The notes under the pieces were generated by a model. That model was not told the origin of the DNA, ran no database searches, and worked only from the letters and a program-made list of their open reading frames with translations. Below, piece after piece: positions 54,210 to 64,000 of a DNA stretch of 64,000 nt. A program made the position numbers and the translations under genes. The number at the start of each line of letters is the position of its first letter. The first letter of the stretch is position 1. This stretch comes from Cryoendolithus antarcticus (Eukaryota; Ascomycota; Dothideomycetes; Cladosporiales; Cladosporiaceae), in the NCBI GenBank assembly GCA_002077065.1, contig NAJO01000003.1, positions 682,001 through 746,000 of the forward strand, written 5' to 3'.

Positions 54210-57160
54210 GGTTGCGGTTGTGGTGTGTTTGGTTTGTTGAGTTGGTGGTTGATGATGAAGATGACAAGGTGGATGAGCGGGTGGATGGGGGATGTTTGGT
54301 GAAGGATGTAGAGCACGAGGTGGTGAGAGAGTGGGAAGGTGTTATAAGTACAAGGCGGCGGTTGCGGAAGGGTCCGAGCGTTGGCAAGTGACGGTCACTC
54401 AGCCACCGCCCAACACGTGGAACATTCTCGCAAAAGATCACGTTGACCCACGAGCATTTTCTCGACTTCACGACTTCGCATTCACTGCAAAGCTTACGAA
54501 CACAGTATCGTGACGTATTACTTCACTCACTGAATGTGTTGGGACCGACTCACGCGACATCACCATCAACATGTCGACATCGGTCAGCTGGCTTATCGGC
54601 TTATCAGGAACCCACCCCGCGTCGGTCAAACTTCGCTGCCGATATCGCCACATCTGAGTGGCGCCGATGCCAATGACTTTCGGAGTCTTGGAGAAGTTGA
54701 GACTGGATGCAGTATGCACGTTGGAATCATGAGATGCAAGTACTGGGAAGTGAAGGATTGACAGGAACACGAGAAGCTCTGGTCGATGAACTCCCATTGA
54801 CGGTCTCGCCATGGCTTCCGTCTCACTGTATGCGAATCATCTTGACCCCAATCCTACTGTTTCAGGCGTCTCATTCCCTCCTGTCCCACCATCAGGACAG
54901 CCGCAGGAGTATGGCTGAGGGGCAACATCGACTAGGGGACTGGAGTGTTCACTTCGGCAATTCATTCCACAGCCAGTCTCTTGCAAGCTGGTAATGATAT
55001 GGCGCTTCGTCACAGTAATTGGAAGTTCGTGAGGCAAACCATATGCGTTTTGGATATTTAGAGAGGCGGGACTACCAAGGAAGATCTTGATGTGCTAGAA
55101 CCTCAGTCCGCTCCTGAATCATCCCATACGAGTCAAGTACAGGACCACTTTAGACCGGCGCCGTAGGTTATCGCCATGCGAGCCCTGACGCTCTGGATAA
55201 TCCCGATCACGTCGCAATACGGGCGGGTACAATGGGTGAAGTCCACCAGCGAAGATGTGTCTGACCGCCAGTCTGCAGCCTGGCGGAACGCTCCGCAAGC
55301 CATGTCGCATGTCAGCATTGCCTTCGTCTACTATACGTCTACATGTATCGTGTCACCCTCATCGCATGGCGTCCGATCATTGAGCACCTGTGCACAGGAT
55401 CAAGCGTCCTGCGACGTTGCCTGCCTCTACTGGCACAATAACTCCACTAAGACTATGCCTTCGAGTTTCAACACCAGACCCTCAACCCTGGACTCATCAT
55501 GCAAAGCATCTGCAGCTGCGGAACCTCAGCGAATCATCGCATGCCAGCGCGCTTGCTGTCCATGCAACGCACGACACTGAGTTTCGGCACAACATGCCAT
55601 CAACACTGGAGGCACGCGCTCAATCCTCTGCGCATTGACAAGACATGCAGCAGCCATGCACCAACCCGGCACGACCACGTTCGCGGTACCGCACCGTGAT
55701 CATGCTGGGTGTCAGAGCATCACACACGATGTGGAGCCTCGGAGAAGCGATCCAGGGGAGATTATCACAATTGCCGGAGCACGACGCATGTTGACGAGAA
55801 ATCTTCTTGTACCTGGTCACCACGGGAGCGTCCGAGCACACTAGAAGCTTTTGCTGTGCTGGCAGTCGCGGACCCTTTCGCCAGATTGACTGTCGAGCGG
55901 CTGCGGCTGCATTGTGAACTGCCTTCTGTAGCCTTGCAGTCCTGACAACACATACCTGCAGATCCGCTTCAGGGCGACAATCTCGGTTGCACAAGCTCAT
56001 GCGGTTGAAGTCTCCGCTCGCACGAGCATGCGTCTGGCCTGGCTATCGGGTCAATGCGTGGACAATCCCAGGACACTCGCTCGCATATTCGCATGAAGAT
56101 CAAAGTCTTACCAGGCCAGATCAAGTCGTGGTATGCCTCCTACGTCATACGTAACGCGAAACAGCCGCTGTCATGTCTCTCCCACGCGCGCCGCTCACAC
56201 TTTGTGGAGCATGTACGTTGCTTCCACTTTCACACAGGCACTATCGAATGATCGAATGCACGGAGTGACCCGCTCCATTGGCGTGGACCGAGCGACCTGC
56301 TGAGGCCCAAGCTTGCGTGCACCACTTCACCTCCATTCATACTGCATCTTCTGGAGACGGAACTGCACGACATACCGGACATCAGGTCCTTCGGAGTAAG
56401 CAAATGAATGCTCATTTGACTCCCGATGTCAACGGCAATGCCAATGATCTGCACGAGCCTGACTCTCAATGTGTTGTGCTCGCGTCTCTGACACCTATGA
56501 CACGCCGCCTGCTCGCGACATGCAGTGGTGATCTGCACACCGGCATCCCACAGCAGCTTGGCTAGCCCGTCTGTCGGGCCATGCGGAGCTACTGCTACTA
56601 CTAACTGCCCTCTGTCATTTCTCCACGTCTCGATCTTCGTTCATCTCTTAGGTTCTTTGGCCAAAATGCACGCCAGCACATCGTTCTGGGTCCCTGGGCT
56701 GCACCTCTAGCTTTAGTCCCAGTGACCCTCTACACAGCGCTGCAGTGCTGTCAGTGCACCTGGCAAGGGCTTCGCTTTGCAGGCTCCGCATTGCTGGAGC
56801 TCGTTGCTGTGCGTCTGGATGCCTCGTCGTCGGTGTATCATTGAGTAGCACTGTGTCAAGCTCCTCTACTTTCAGCATTTCATACCTCACATTCCTCATA
56901 TCATGCCCTCTTGAGCACCTCTAATTTCCCTCATCGTCAGTCTGACCTATTCTACCACCCATCAAAAGACTTACCGTCTTCGCGGACTCCATTGGGCATC
57001 AAGCGTCTCGCCAACTTGCAGCATACTGCTGTGCAACACTGTCTCATATTACTTACGGCTTCACTGCACGTAATTCGACCAATTCGCCATCTCACCACTC
57101 CGTCCTGCCGCCGTCAGCCATACGCCATTGTCCACGCCAACACTACCCATTGGAGCCATC
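54210..57160. other. Gene-free 2.95-kb stretch
   Basis: Longest gene-free stretch here. It holds the polyubiquitin promoter at its left (a TATA-like TTATAA at about 54340 on the transcribed strand) and, from about 56,880, pyrimidine-rich plus-strand sequence that looks like a leader of the dsRBD-like gene. All frames are shorter than 135 codons except one antisense-like shadow (56911-57417). No transposon ends or repeats recognised. Confidence 0.4.
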
Positions 57161-57877
57161 ATGTTCTACTCAATGTACCTGTCAAGTATGTCGCCTCTTT
57201 CGACTGCACCTGCAGCACTACCTTTCCTCATTGTCTAATCAACCCACGATCATCCTGCACATCGCCGCAGACCAACTCACTGACGCATACAAGGCCTCTG
57301 CGAACGCCGCCACTGGCCCACTCCACACTACTCCCCCACCTCGACACGAGCAGGCCACTACTGCAAAGTCCGCGTCAACAACCGCGAATACGCCACAGAT
57401 GTGCCTTACACGACTGAACCACTTGCTCGCGACGCAGCAGCCACGAAAGCCTTCATGATCTGCCGGAACTTTTCGGCCAATGATGGCATGTTCCCCGGCC
57501 AGAGACCTGGAGCCCAAGTCGTACAAGGCCTGCCAGTGGCCATCGGCAGTGGACGGAAGAGAGACAGTAGCGGAAGCGAAGCTACCACCAGCAGTGGAAG
57601 TGAGGGAATGGGCAGCAGTCTTGGTGGCGAGAGCCCGAGGAGCATAGAGAGCGGGTTCGAGGGTCAGATGAGACTGGTTGGCGCCATGCCAAAGCCGCAA
57701 CAACAGCAAGGAAGAAGCCAGAGGAAAGTCAATGGTGGGAAGGGACACCGCGGATCGCACAATGCAGGCTGGATGGGTCCTGCAAGGGGCGATGAGTATC
57801 TTTGCCTGTGTCGCAGGGGTGGTGTGCAGGCTTATGGCCGTTGTGGGTTCTGCTTAAGAGAAAATGGATGGGCTTGA
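57161..57877 (+). CDS. Small dsRBD-like fungal protein, apparent one-base deletion in a C run
   Basis: Exon 1 57161-57185 (MFYSMYLS) and exon 2 from 57271, joined over an 85-nt intron (gtatgt...cgcag, phase 1), read NQLTDAYKASANAATGPLHT. Adding one C to the five-C run at 57333-57337 moves into the frame PTSTRAGHYCKVRVNNREY, which is open to the stop at 57877. The segment GHYCKVRVNNREY...LARDAAATKAFMICRNF has the beta-beta-alpha look of a double-stranded-RNA-binding fold (conserved ARDAAATKAF helix). A Ser/Gly-rich linker and a C-terminal Cys cluster (CLC...CGFC) follow. About 210 residues with the repair. A homopolymer lesion is more likely an assembly error than decay. Function not known to me. 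Confidence 0.6.
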
Positions 57878-58202
57878 GAGTGAGGGTTGCGCATGGGTGG
57901 CAAGACTGCATGGATACGAAGACGATGCCGCAAGGCAACATGACTATTACGACCAACACAATGATGCTGATGACCGGATGCCTCTCGGCTGGATATTTGG
58001 GCATGCATCTCAATTTAGCGATTCTCTCCTTATTGCGTGGCATCACTAGCGAGCACACAAAGCATTGGCGAAACGCATCTTGATGTACTTTCAGTCGCTA
58101 CGTTCCATATTATGCTATCGCCCTTCTCCAACAGCCCGCCCACTACTTTCCAACGGCTCCTGCGAGTCCACGATGCCGACAACAGCGCCATCATCGATCG
58201 TC
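57878..58202. other. Convergent intergenic region, nothing seen
   Basis: About 325 bases between convergent genes, presumably 3' UTRs. Confidence 0.3.
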
Positions 58203-59776
58203 TCAGACTTCTTCGGCATCCTTAGTCAACGCCACGACCCTCTGCCTCGCCACCTCCTCAAGCTCAACAGCCTGCTGCTGCTTCATAGCCTTTCGTAGCC
58301 TATGGACTTTGACACACAGCAGCGTCGCGGCCACGATCAGAACAATGGCAGCGAAGACCCAACAGATCGCAACGAGCGGACCGTGGTTCTCCTCGCTGTT
58401 TCCAGGACCATAGAACTCGGTGACAGCACCAGTAACGGGATCCGTGTGAACGCCAATGAGTTGGGAGTCCCCGTGGCCGTCCCCTCGAGCGATCTGGTGC
58501 ATGACGGTCTGCATCTCGATTCCGGTAGGCGAGCTGGTGGACGGCCAGCTCATCGTGTGAGAGACTTGCGTTGGCGTTTTTAGGGCTTCCACACTGCGAC
58601 CAAAGAGCCCTAGACCGCTGCTATCGGGACCCTTGAGATCGGTGAAGCCCTTTGGTAAGTTCGTGCCAGCGGTCTGCTTATCTTGCCAGGCGTTGTCGCC
58701 CTTGAGCTTCAGGTTGAAGCTGCCTGAGCTCGATGTCTCTTCATGCATGGTATGCATACCACCACCATTGTGCTCCTCGCTCTGTTGATGCGCATCGGTG
58801 TTCGTATGCATCGTCACGCTGCTATCGCCTTTCCCGGGTGGCGCTTGGCCGTGATGCTCATGGAACTGCTGCAAATTATCTGCCTTCTGCTGGCCCTCGT
58901 GGAAGATATCAGTCATGCCGTTCTTGTTCTTGATATCCGTCAATGCCTTGTCTTCATTAGTAGTGTGCAGTTCCTGGTTCCAGAGCGTGCCGTCAGGGAG
59001 CGATGAGTGGGCTTCCCAGTCCTTGCCATCGCGATTACCGTCGACTTTGTGGTCTTCGTACTCTGGCGCTGAAGTGGCGTTGCCGGCTTCAGTGTGCGTG
59101 TCACGATAGCCGGAGTCTTGGTCGTAGTAATTCCCCTGGATGACTGTGTTGCCTGCCTGAGGAGGACGATGCTGCATGGCTTGGGTGACATTGGTGCCTG
59201 TGATGTTGGCGGCGAGGGTGCCAGTGGTTTGGTCGTTGTACTTGTTGTGGAAGTCGTGAATGCCTGTCCAAAGTCAGTGGGCTGTGCTAGCGATCAGGTA
59301 GTGGGACACGAGCCATTCTGATCATACACATCCGTGGTGTTGTCATGCTCGAATGTTTTGTTGATGCAGACTTCGGAGCCATCAGCGCTCTTGAAGCATT
59401 GCTTGTCACCTGGTGATCCCGGCGGCCCTGGTGGAGCTGGAGGCTGAGCCGCTGCTGCGCTCTGCTGGCTTAGCCGTGGGGGCGGTGGCGGGTTCTTTGC
59501 ACTCCATGCAGCGAAGTCTTGTTCAGAGGTGCTGAGCTGCCCCTGACCATTGCTGGCGGCTTGACTTTGGGCTGGTGAAGGCGAAGGTGCAGATGCCGCC
59601 GATGTGGGCGCCGCGGACGCTGGCGCGGCACCATTTTCAGCAGACTGAGCCTTCGCTTCGCTCGCATCCTTGGTGGCGGGCTTCATGGCAGCGTTCGGCT
59701 GTAAGCTCGCGGACTTCATGGCAACGCGCGCGCTGTCACGCGGCGCATTGACCATCTGGGTCGTTGCTGGCGCCAT
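58203..59776 (-). CDS. Single-pass membrane protein of unknown function, low-complexity ectodomain
   Basis: Two exons: 59776 to about 59300 and 59263-58203. The upstream part (MAPATTQMVNAPRDSARVA...) is Ala/Ser/Pro/Gln-rich and ends in KQCFKSADGSEVCINKTFEH; the downstream part has many His, Asp, Asn and Gly (DFHNKYNDQTTGTLAANITG, HEGQQKADNLQQFHEHHGQA) and then one membrane segment LVAICWVFAAIVLIVAATLL with a short basic-then-acidic cytosolic tail. The exact donor is uncertain: the best-reading joins need a weak GT or a GC donor. A hydrophobic ORF from ATG 59871 in another frame might be a first exon with a signal peptide. Looks like a cell-surface or wall-sensing type protein by architecture only. 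Confidence 0.65.
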
Positions 59777-60375
59777 TGCGCGCGTACAACCGAAAGGAAT
59801 GTGTTCGGCAACATAAGAGGGCGATGAAGAAAGATGTGAGGGGGATTGAGGTTCCGAAACCGGAAGCCATGGTGCGGAGAATAATGTTGGGACGTCTGTG
59901 GGACGTCGTGATGGTCAGCATAGAGAAACTTCACCTGCAACATACCTTTCCACCTCGATCAACCAACGGAAGCTTAATGGTGAGCCTCCCAAAAGACGTG
60001 CCGCTCCACGCACATGAGCAGTGACGATTGTCACGTGTGAATTCGGTCGCAGAGAAAAGACATTGAAGGGCAAGTACAAGGGATTTTATGGACCGGTGAC
60101 TTTTCTGCAGCGCTTGGCGTACATCTCCTAGCTTGGGAAATCTGCGCACGCCGTCGGAAGCGGTCCAAATTGTGCGATGCCTATCGCATGTCTAAAAGTG
60201 AGGCCTGTCTCTCTGTGTCACGAGACCTTGTGAGACGAAAGTGCTGACCGTGATGGCGATCGTATTACAGTTCAGAGACACTAAGACACTAAGCTGCGAA
60301 CGTGTCAATGAGCGTGCCATGTAGCTTCTTCTCGACCACACCATACACTTACCCTCTCTCATGATGTAGTCTAGC
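59777..60375. promoter_or_regulatory. Upstream region of the membrane-protein gene
   Basis: About 600 bases. Contains the short hydrophobic minus ORF from ATG 59871 noted for the neighbouring gene; otherwise nothing supported. Confidence 0.3.
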
Positions 60376-61419
60376 TCACAATTCCACAACAATCTTGCTA
60401 GCACTGACACCTTGCGACCACCTATCCAGTGCCTCCTGTACAAATTCTAGCCCCCTGCCAACAACATCAGCATCAGGCTTGCACTTCATCCGGCCATCAG
60501 CCAGTGCCTTAGTGATCCATTCGCGCCACACCCACTCTGCCGCGTCACTCTTGTTGAACAGCCAGCAGAACTTGACACCCTCGGGCCAGTCCTCGGGCAC
60601 GCTGAAACCGTAGCCTTCGGGGATAACAGTCCCGACGGCTCGTGTGTGCTCGACGGAGTCTCCCAACCTGCGAACGACCTGCGCACAGTCATTTGCAGTC
60701 CAGAGGTGTGCTCCGAACGCGCCTGCTAGTGACTTGCCGGTTGCATCGATTGTTTGCACGATCTCATCAACGATGCCAGGACGCTTGTAGTTGAAGACGT
60801 GAGCTGCGCCAAGGTCTTTACAATAGTCGAAGTTGTGCTCGCTCGACGTGGTCCAGACTTCGTAGCCAGCCAGCTTAGCCATCTGGATGGCACAGCTACC
60901 GACGACCGTAGCGCCCGCCCAGATGAGCACGATCTTGCCGTTGGGGAAAACTTGTCCTGCGGCCAGCGGGCGCGAGAACGCAAGACACTTCTCATCGAAC
61001 AAGCTGATCGAAGCCACGGTGAGGCAGGAAGTCACGACCACTCCTTCAGTAAACTTGACATTGTCTGGCAGGACGGCGACATACTTCGAGTCCACGCAGA
61101 AGTACTGCTGGAATGTGCCACCTTGGCCACCTGGTGCCGTGCCTCCAGCCGTGAACGCCAGCACGCGGTCGCCGACTTTCACATTCGCGACGTCGTCGCT
61201 AACTGCGTGCACAATGCCAGTGCCGTCAAGACCCATGACGATGGGGTAGTCGGTGGCGATGATACCCGCGGTCTGAATCGCTGCGTCCACGGGGTTGATG
61301 GCGAGTGCTCTCGTCACGACAATGACAGATCCAGGTTTCAGGTCTGGCATTGGTGCGGAGGCGACGGAGAGAGGTCGAACATGCTTGCCGGTCAGCCAAG
61401 CGGCTGTATTGATGGCCAT
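60376..61419 (-). CDS. MDR-superfamily enoyl reductase/alcohol dehydrogenase-like protein
   Basis: Medium-chain NAD(P)H-dependent oxidoreductase. Single exon, 347 residues. The N-terminal GroES-like domain has INPVDAAIQ, IVMGLDGTGIV and VGDRVLAF; the Rossmann domain has VLIWAGATVVGSCAIQMAKL, a variant of the usual glycine-rich cofactor motif. The Cys/His zinc ligands of true alcohol dehydrogenases are absent, which fits the fungal trans-enoyl-reductase group (LovC, ToxD-like). Those often accompany polyketide synthases, but no biosynthetic enzyme is seen nearby, so a stand-alone detoxification role is as likely. Intact. Confidence 0.9.
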   Translation of the reverse strand: MAINTAAWLTGKHVRPLSVASAPMPDLKPGSVIVVTRALAINPVDAAIQTAGIIATDYPIVMGLDGTGIVHAVSDDVANVKVGDRVLAFTAGGTAPGGQGGTFQQYFCVDSKYVAVLPDNVKFTEGVVVTSCLTVASISLFDEKCLAFSRPLAAGQVFPNGKIVLIWAGATVVGSCAIQMAKLAGYEVWTTSSEHNFDYCKDLGAAHVFNYKRPGIVDEIVQTIDATGKSLAGAFGAHLWTANDCAQVVRRLGDSVEHTRAVGTVIPEGYGFSVPEDWPEGVKFCWLFNKSDAAEWVWREWITKALADGRMKCKPDADVVGRGLEFVQEALDRWSQGVSASKIVVEL

Positions 61420-62175
61420 GATGTCTTGCTGAGTTGGTTGGGTCCGTCGAGTATGCGTGACAATGAGTCCTCTTGGATGATGCTAGGCCCTTAGTCACAT
61501 CGTGGGACAGGAACCCACTTAAGTAGGAAACAGTGCTATGGAGTTAGTTGTCGGCCATAGGGCAGTCTGTTAGTCCCCTCCATCGCCTCTTGACCAGACG
61601 TCTTCGGGTCGGCTTAAGACTGGCGCCTTTGGTCTCATCGGCACCGGGACCGTCTGTTGAATGCTGACTTAACGTAACGGTAGTGTTGAACCGCTGCTCC
61701 ATCCACCATAGCGCGGCCGACCTCCCAATGACGAGATAGAGAATGAGAGAGGAAGATGGGATTGAAGGCTTGAGCTTGAAGATCCCGATCGTGCTGTGCG
61801 AGCGATACGAAATGGGGTTAGCTTAAGTGGATGAGTACGAATGCTGGCAAGGGACAAAATCTCGCACTGCGAACTCCACACCGAGTCGCTCCCGACAAGT
61901 GGTACGGACAAGGTTCTCATGATGGCACGATCGATGATGCTCGGGATCCTGGAATGTTCGCGCTTAATGTGTCGATGACTCAGACGCGTGATGCATCGAG
62001 GACCAATGCGTGTAGTAAACCGTGGCCACATTCCGCTGACCTAATGCGCACCTCACGGTCCAGCTATCCAGTAACAGCACTTTGCCACCTCTCTGACACC
62101 TTTGCGATTGCATTGCGTCTACCACCTTGCTAGCTCAAAACCGCACTGTCATCAGCTCTAGGTCTCCCAGCAACG
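61420..62175. promoter_or_regulatory. Divergent promoter region, reductase and thioredoxin-like genes
   Basis: About 755 bases, only short frames. Presumed promoters of both flanking genes. Confidence 0.35.
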
Positions 62176-62885
62176 ATGCCCTCCGCCGTCACGCCGATCA
62201 CGTCCCCTGCCCATCTTCGCACAATCACCTCCTCCAACAGCTACACAATCATAGACTTCTACGCCGACTGGTGTGGGCCATGTAAAGTCATCTCGCCGAT
62301 CTTCGAGCAGTTGGCTGCACAGGAGAGTAAAGCGGGGAGATTGGCGTTCGTGAAGGTTGATGTGGATGCCCAGAGGGAGGTGGCCGGAAATTATGGCATA
62401 AGCGCGTGAGTAGGGGGTTGGGGGGCCGACTAAGGGCAAAAGAGGGCACATGGACTGACACTTGAACCAGGATGCCAACGTTTCTCATACTTAAGGGCAG
62501 CTCAGTGAAAGAGACAGTACGAGGTGCCAACGCTACAGCCCTACGGACAGCCGTGCTCTCAGCTGCTGCGGACGCTGCGAAGGGTCCCGCGAAGGGTGGT
62601 GCTGGAGGTGCGACGTTCAGTGGGGCAGGGCGGGCGCTTGGTGGTGAGGGTGCGGCAGCAAAGCCTGCAACTGGACCAGCATTCACGAAGCCGAATGTGG
62701 GTGCTATCGCGAGCAGTCCGGCGAGCTACAGTCAGGGGAGCGGGCTGCCTCAGACGATCGTGAGATTTGTGGGGCTGTATCTGCAGACATTCTTCACGTT
62801 TGAGCCAGCGGCTACGGCAGAGACGAGCCCGTTCAGGATGCAGAAGCCTGGTGGGAATGGAGCAAGGGTGAGGACGGTGGGATGA
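62176..62885 (+). CDS. Thioredoxin-like protein with C-terminal extension
   Basis: Thiol-disulfide oxidoreductase. Exon 1 62176-62405 and exon 2 62471-62885, 65-nt intron (gtgagt...accag, phase 2), 214 residues. Residues 1-105 are a thioredoxin fold with active site DWCGPCK (~36-42), VDVDAQREVAGNYGI and the cis-Pro loop SAMPTFLILKG. A Gly/Ala-rich linker follows, then a hydrophobic or amphipathic stretch near the C-terminus (TIVRFVGLYLQTFFTF), so the protein may attach to a membrane. Classical thioredoxins end near residue 105, making the ~110-residue tail the unusual part. The linker lacks a recognised domain such as PITH. Confidence 0.9.
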
Positions 62886-63218
62886 ACGCTACTTTTGTGC
62901 GATTGCTGATATGCTACGATACCCTCCACACCTTGCGCTTTCTCATTCCGCGCGGTCAAAGCGTTTGCCCTCGGCGCTACGCAGACTGCTTGTCCATTCT
63001 CCATGGTGCTATTGTGCAAACTACGAGCGTGTAGTAGGCCTCTGGCCTGGGACACACGTCAACGGCAGGCCTGCGAAAGCCTGAACGTCCTTGAGTGCTT
63101 CAGATCCACCGGTCAGAGATTTGCGCGCATGTTCATGTAAGTCTTCCGGACGCCAACGCAGTACGCTTGCGATTCTCCGAAACACACTTTCTCATCCAAC
63201 ATTGAACCAAGCCATCTC
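62886..63218. other. Convergent intergenic region, nothing seen
   Basis: About 330 bases between convergent 3' ends. No supported frame. Confidence 0.3.
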
Positions 63219-64000
63219 TCAACATCTGTCCCGGAAAAGAGTCGCACGTAGCTCACATGTGCCCCTACGCTGCGCGGTGGAGGAGAGCGTCGCGTCATCA
63301 TCCTGCAGATGGCTCAATTGGATGCTCCTGAGTAATGGAAAGGCTTGCAACATGGACATGAAGTCTTGCCAACCCGCGCAAAGTCCGTCGAGACTCATGC
63401 CATATATGTCCAGCTTCTGCAGGCCACGAGCACGCGTGAGAGCTACCAGCAGGTCTTTCACATGGAAGTGGCCTTCGTAAGAAGATAGGTCCTCGGGGCA
63501 AACGAAGTCATTCGCAAGCAGCAAGCTCATCATCTCGCCACCAGCGGACTCCACATTGCGGAAGTCTAGGTACAGTTTACGCACTGCTCCAGAAGCCTTG
63601 AGAAGGAATGCAGCGGATTGCACACGACTTGTATGGTCCCACTCTTCTTCGTTGGAGGGTCGTGGATTGAAGTTGGTTATGCTGAAGGAACCAACCGTGG
63701 CTAAGGTTGCAGTCAACTCCTCCTTAAAGTCCGTGATTAGATCTTCGAGATGATGCATGCCGTAGAGCTTGAGTGAGAGGTCGTTTACCGGTACGCGGCC
63801 AGCAGCCATTACGAAAAGCAACTCTCGGTGCACAGGGAAGCGCTTCAGATCGAGATCCTCAACTTTATCGTACTGTACCATACTGAGGGATAAGCTAATG
63901 TGACGCTTCATGCCGTGTAGTACACCCGCCATCAGCGCGGATGAAGGCAGACGATTATGACCGTCTCTGATGCTGGCATCAAGCAGATCCTCACAGTACC
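63219..64000 (-). CDS. Unknown F-box/LRR-like protein, 3' part (partial at right edge)
   Basis: The minus frame is open from base 64000 to the stop at 63219-63221, 260 codons visible, so the 5' part is outside. Leucine-rich segments recur at irregular intervals: VNDLSLKLYGMHHLEDLITD, VRKLYLDFRNVES, LQKLDIYGMSLDGL, LLRSIQLSHLQ. This layout is usual for the poorly conserved C-terminal half of fungal F-box proteins, but the F-box, normally N-terminal, is not in the window. Function therefore inferred only from style. Confidence 0.55.
   Translation of the reverse strand, partial: YCEDLLDASIRDGHNRLPSSALMAGVLHGMKRHISLSLSMVQYDKVEDLDLKRFPVHRELLFVMAAGRVPVNDLSLKLYGMHHLEDLITDFKEELTATLATVGSFSITNFNPRPSNEEEWDHTSRVQSAAFLLKASGAVRKLYLDFRNVESAGGEMMSLLLANDFVCPEDLSSYEGHFHVKDLLVALTRARGLQKLDIYGMSLDGLCAGWQDFMSMLQAFPLLRSIQLSHLQDDDATLSSTAQRRGTCELRATLFRDRC

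Noticed and set aside
60376..62885. A secondary-metabolite cluster around the LovC/ToxD-like reductase
   Set aside because: No polyketide synthase, NRPS, terpene cyclase, P450 or pathway regulator nearby within the window.

Overview
The window is nuclear DNA from a filamentous ascomycete (Pezizomycotina). Seen in the sequence: genes broken by short spliceosomal introns (43-115 nt), a two-intron fungal AAA ATPase, a polyubiquitin gene split after 8 coding bases, and typical fungal orthologues (alpha-1,3-glucan synthase, Pab1, Dsc2, Erg27, Yme1, complex I 51 kDa, farnesyltransferase beta, Etp1). Overall style suggests Dothideomycetes, but that class-level placement is inference. No tool was run; all family calls are by eye from conserved motifs.

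Layout. 0-7.4 kb: a cell-wall alpha-glucan locus, with the 5' part of an alpha-1,3-glucan synthase gene (minus, running off the left edge) divergent from an AMY1/AgtA-type GH13 alpha-amylase that carries an in-frame stop. 8.3-17.5 kb: poly(A)-binding protein, a small Gly/Thr-rich protein, a long disordered/coiled-coil protein, and a dsc2-like membrane protein with an apparent one-base deletion. 17.6-20.1 kb: gene-poor, with two tRNA-related (box A/box B) segments. 20.1-26.9 kb: a PAP-like/MJ1316 fusion protein, erg27, the first member of a HELAH metalloprotease-like family, and an MFS transporter. 27.0-35.1 kb: CorA-like transporter, farnesyltransferase beta, i-AAA protease, and a divergent ureohydrolase. 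35.5-42.4 kb: poorly conserved and decayed genes around a fungal AAA ATPase, including a broken DUF7708/STAND-like gene. 43.1-44.7 kb: complex I 51 kDa subunit. 45.0-48.2 kb: two more, damaged, copies of the metalloprotease-like family, head to head. 48.3-54.2 kb: phytase-like histidine phosphatase, Etp1/BRAP2, polyubiquitin. 54.2-57.1 kb: no gene seen. 57.2-64.0 kb: dsRBD-like protein, single-pass membrane protein, MDR reductase, thioredoxin-like protein, and the 3' part of an unknown F-box/LRR-like gene running off the right edge.

The strongest unexplained signal is the three-copy family with invariant spacing HELAH-(28 residues)-E plus a shared upstream domain: one copy open, two decayed. 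A second is a nucleotidyltransferase-like protein that seems to have lost all catalytic aspartates and is fused to an MJ1316 RNA-end-binding domain. A third is the mixture of intact housekeeping genes with an unusual number of one-base lesions in other loci, which could mean decay of redundant copies, assembly error, or both. Two introns need non-canonical GC donors to restore conserved protein motifs.
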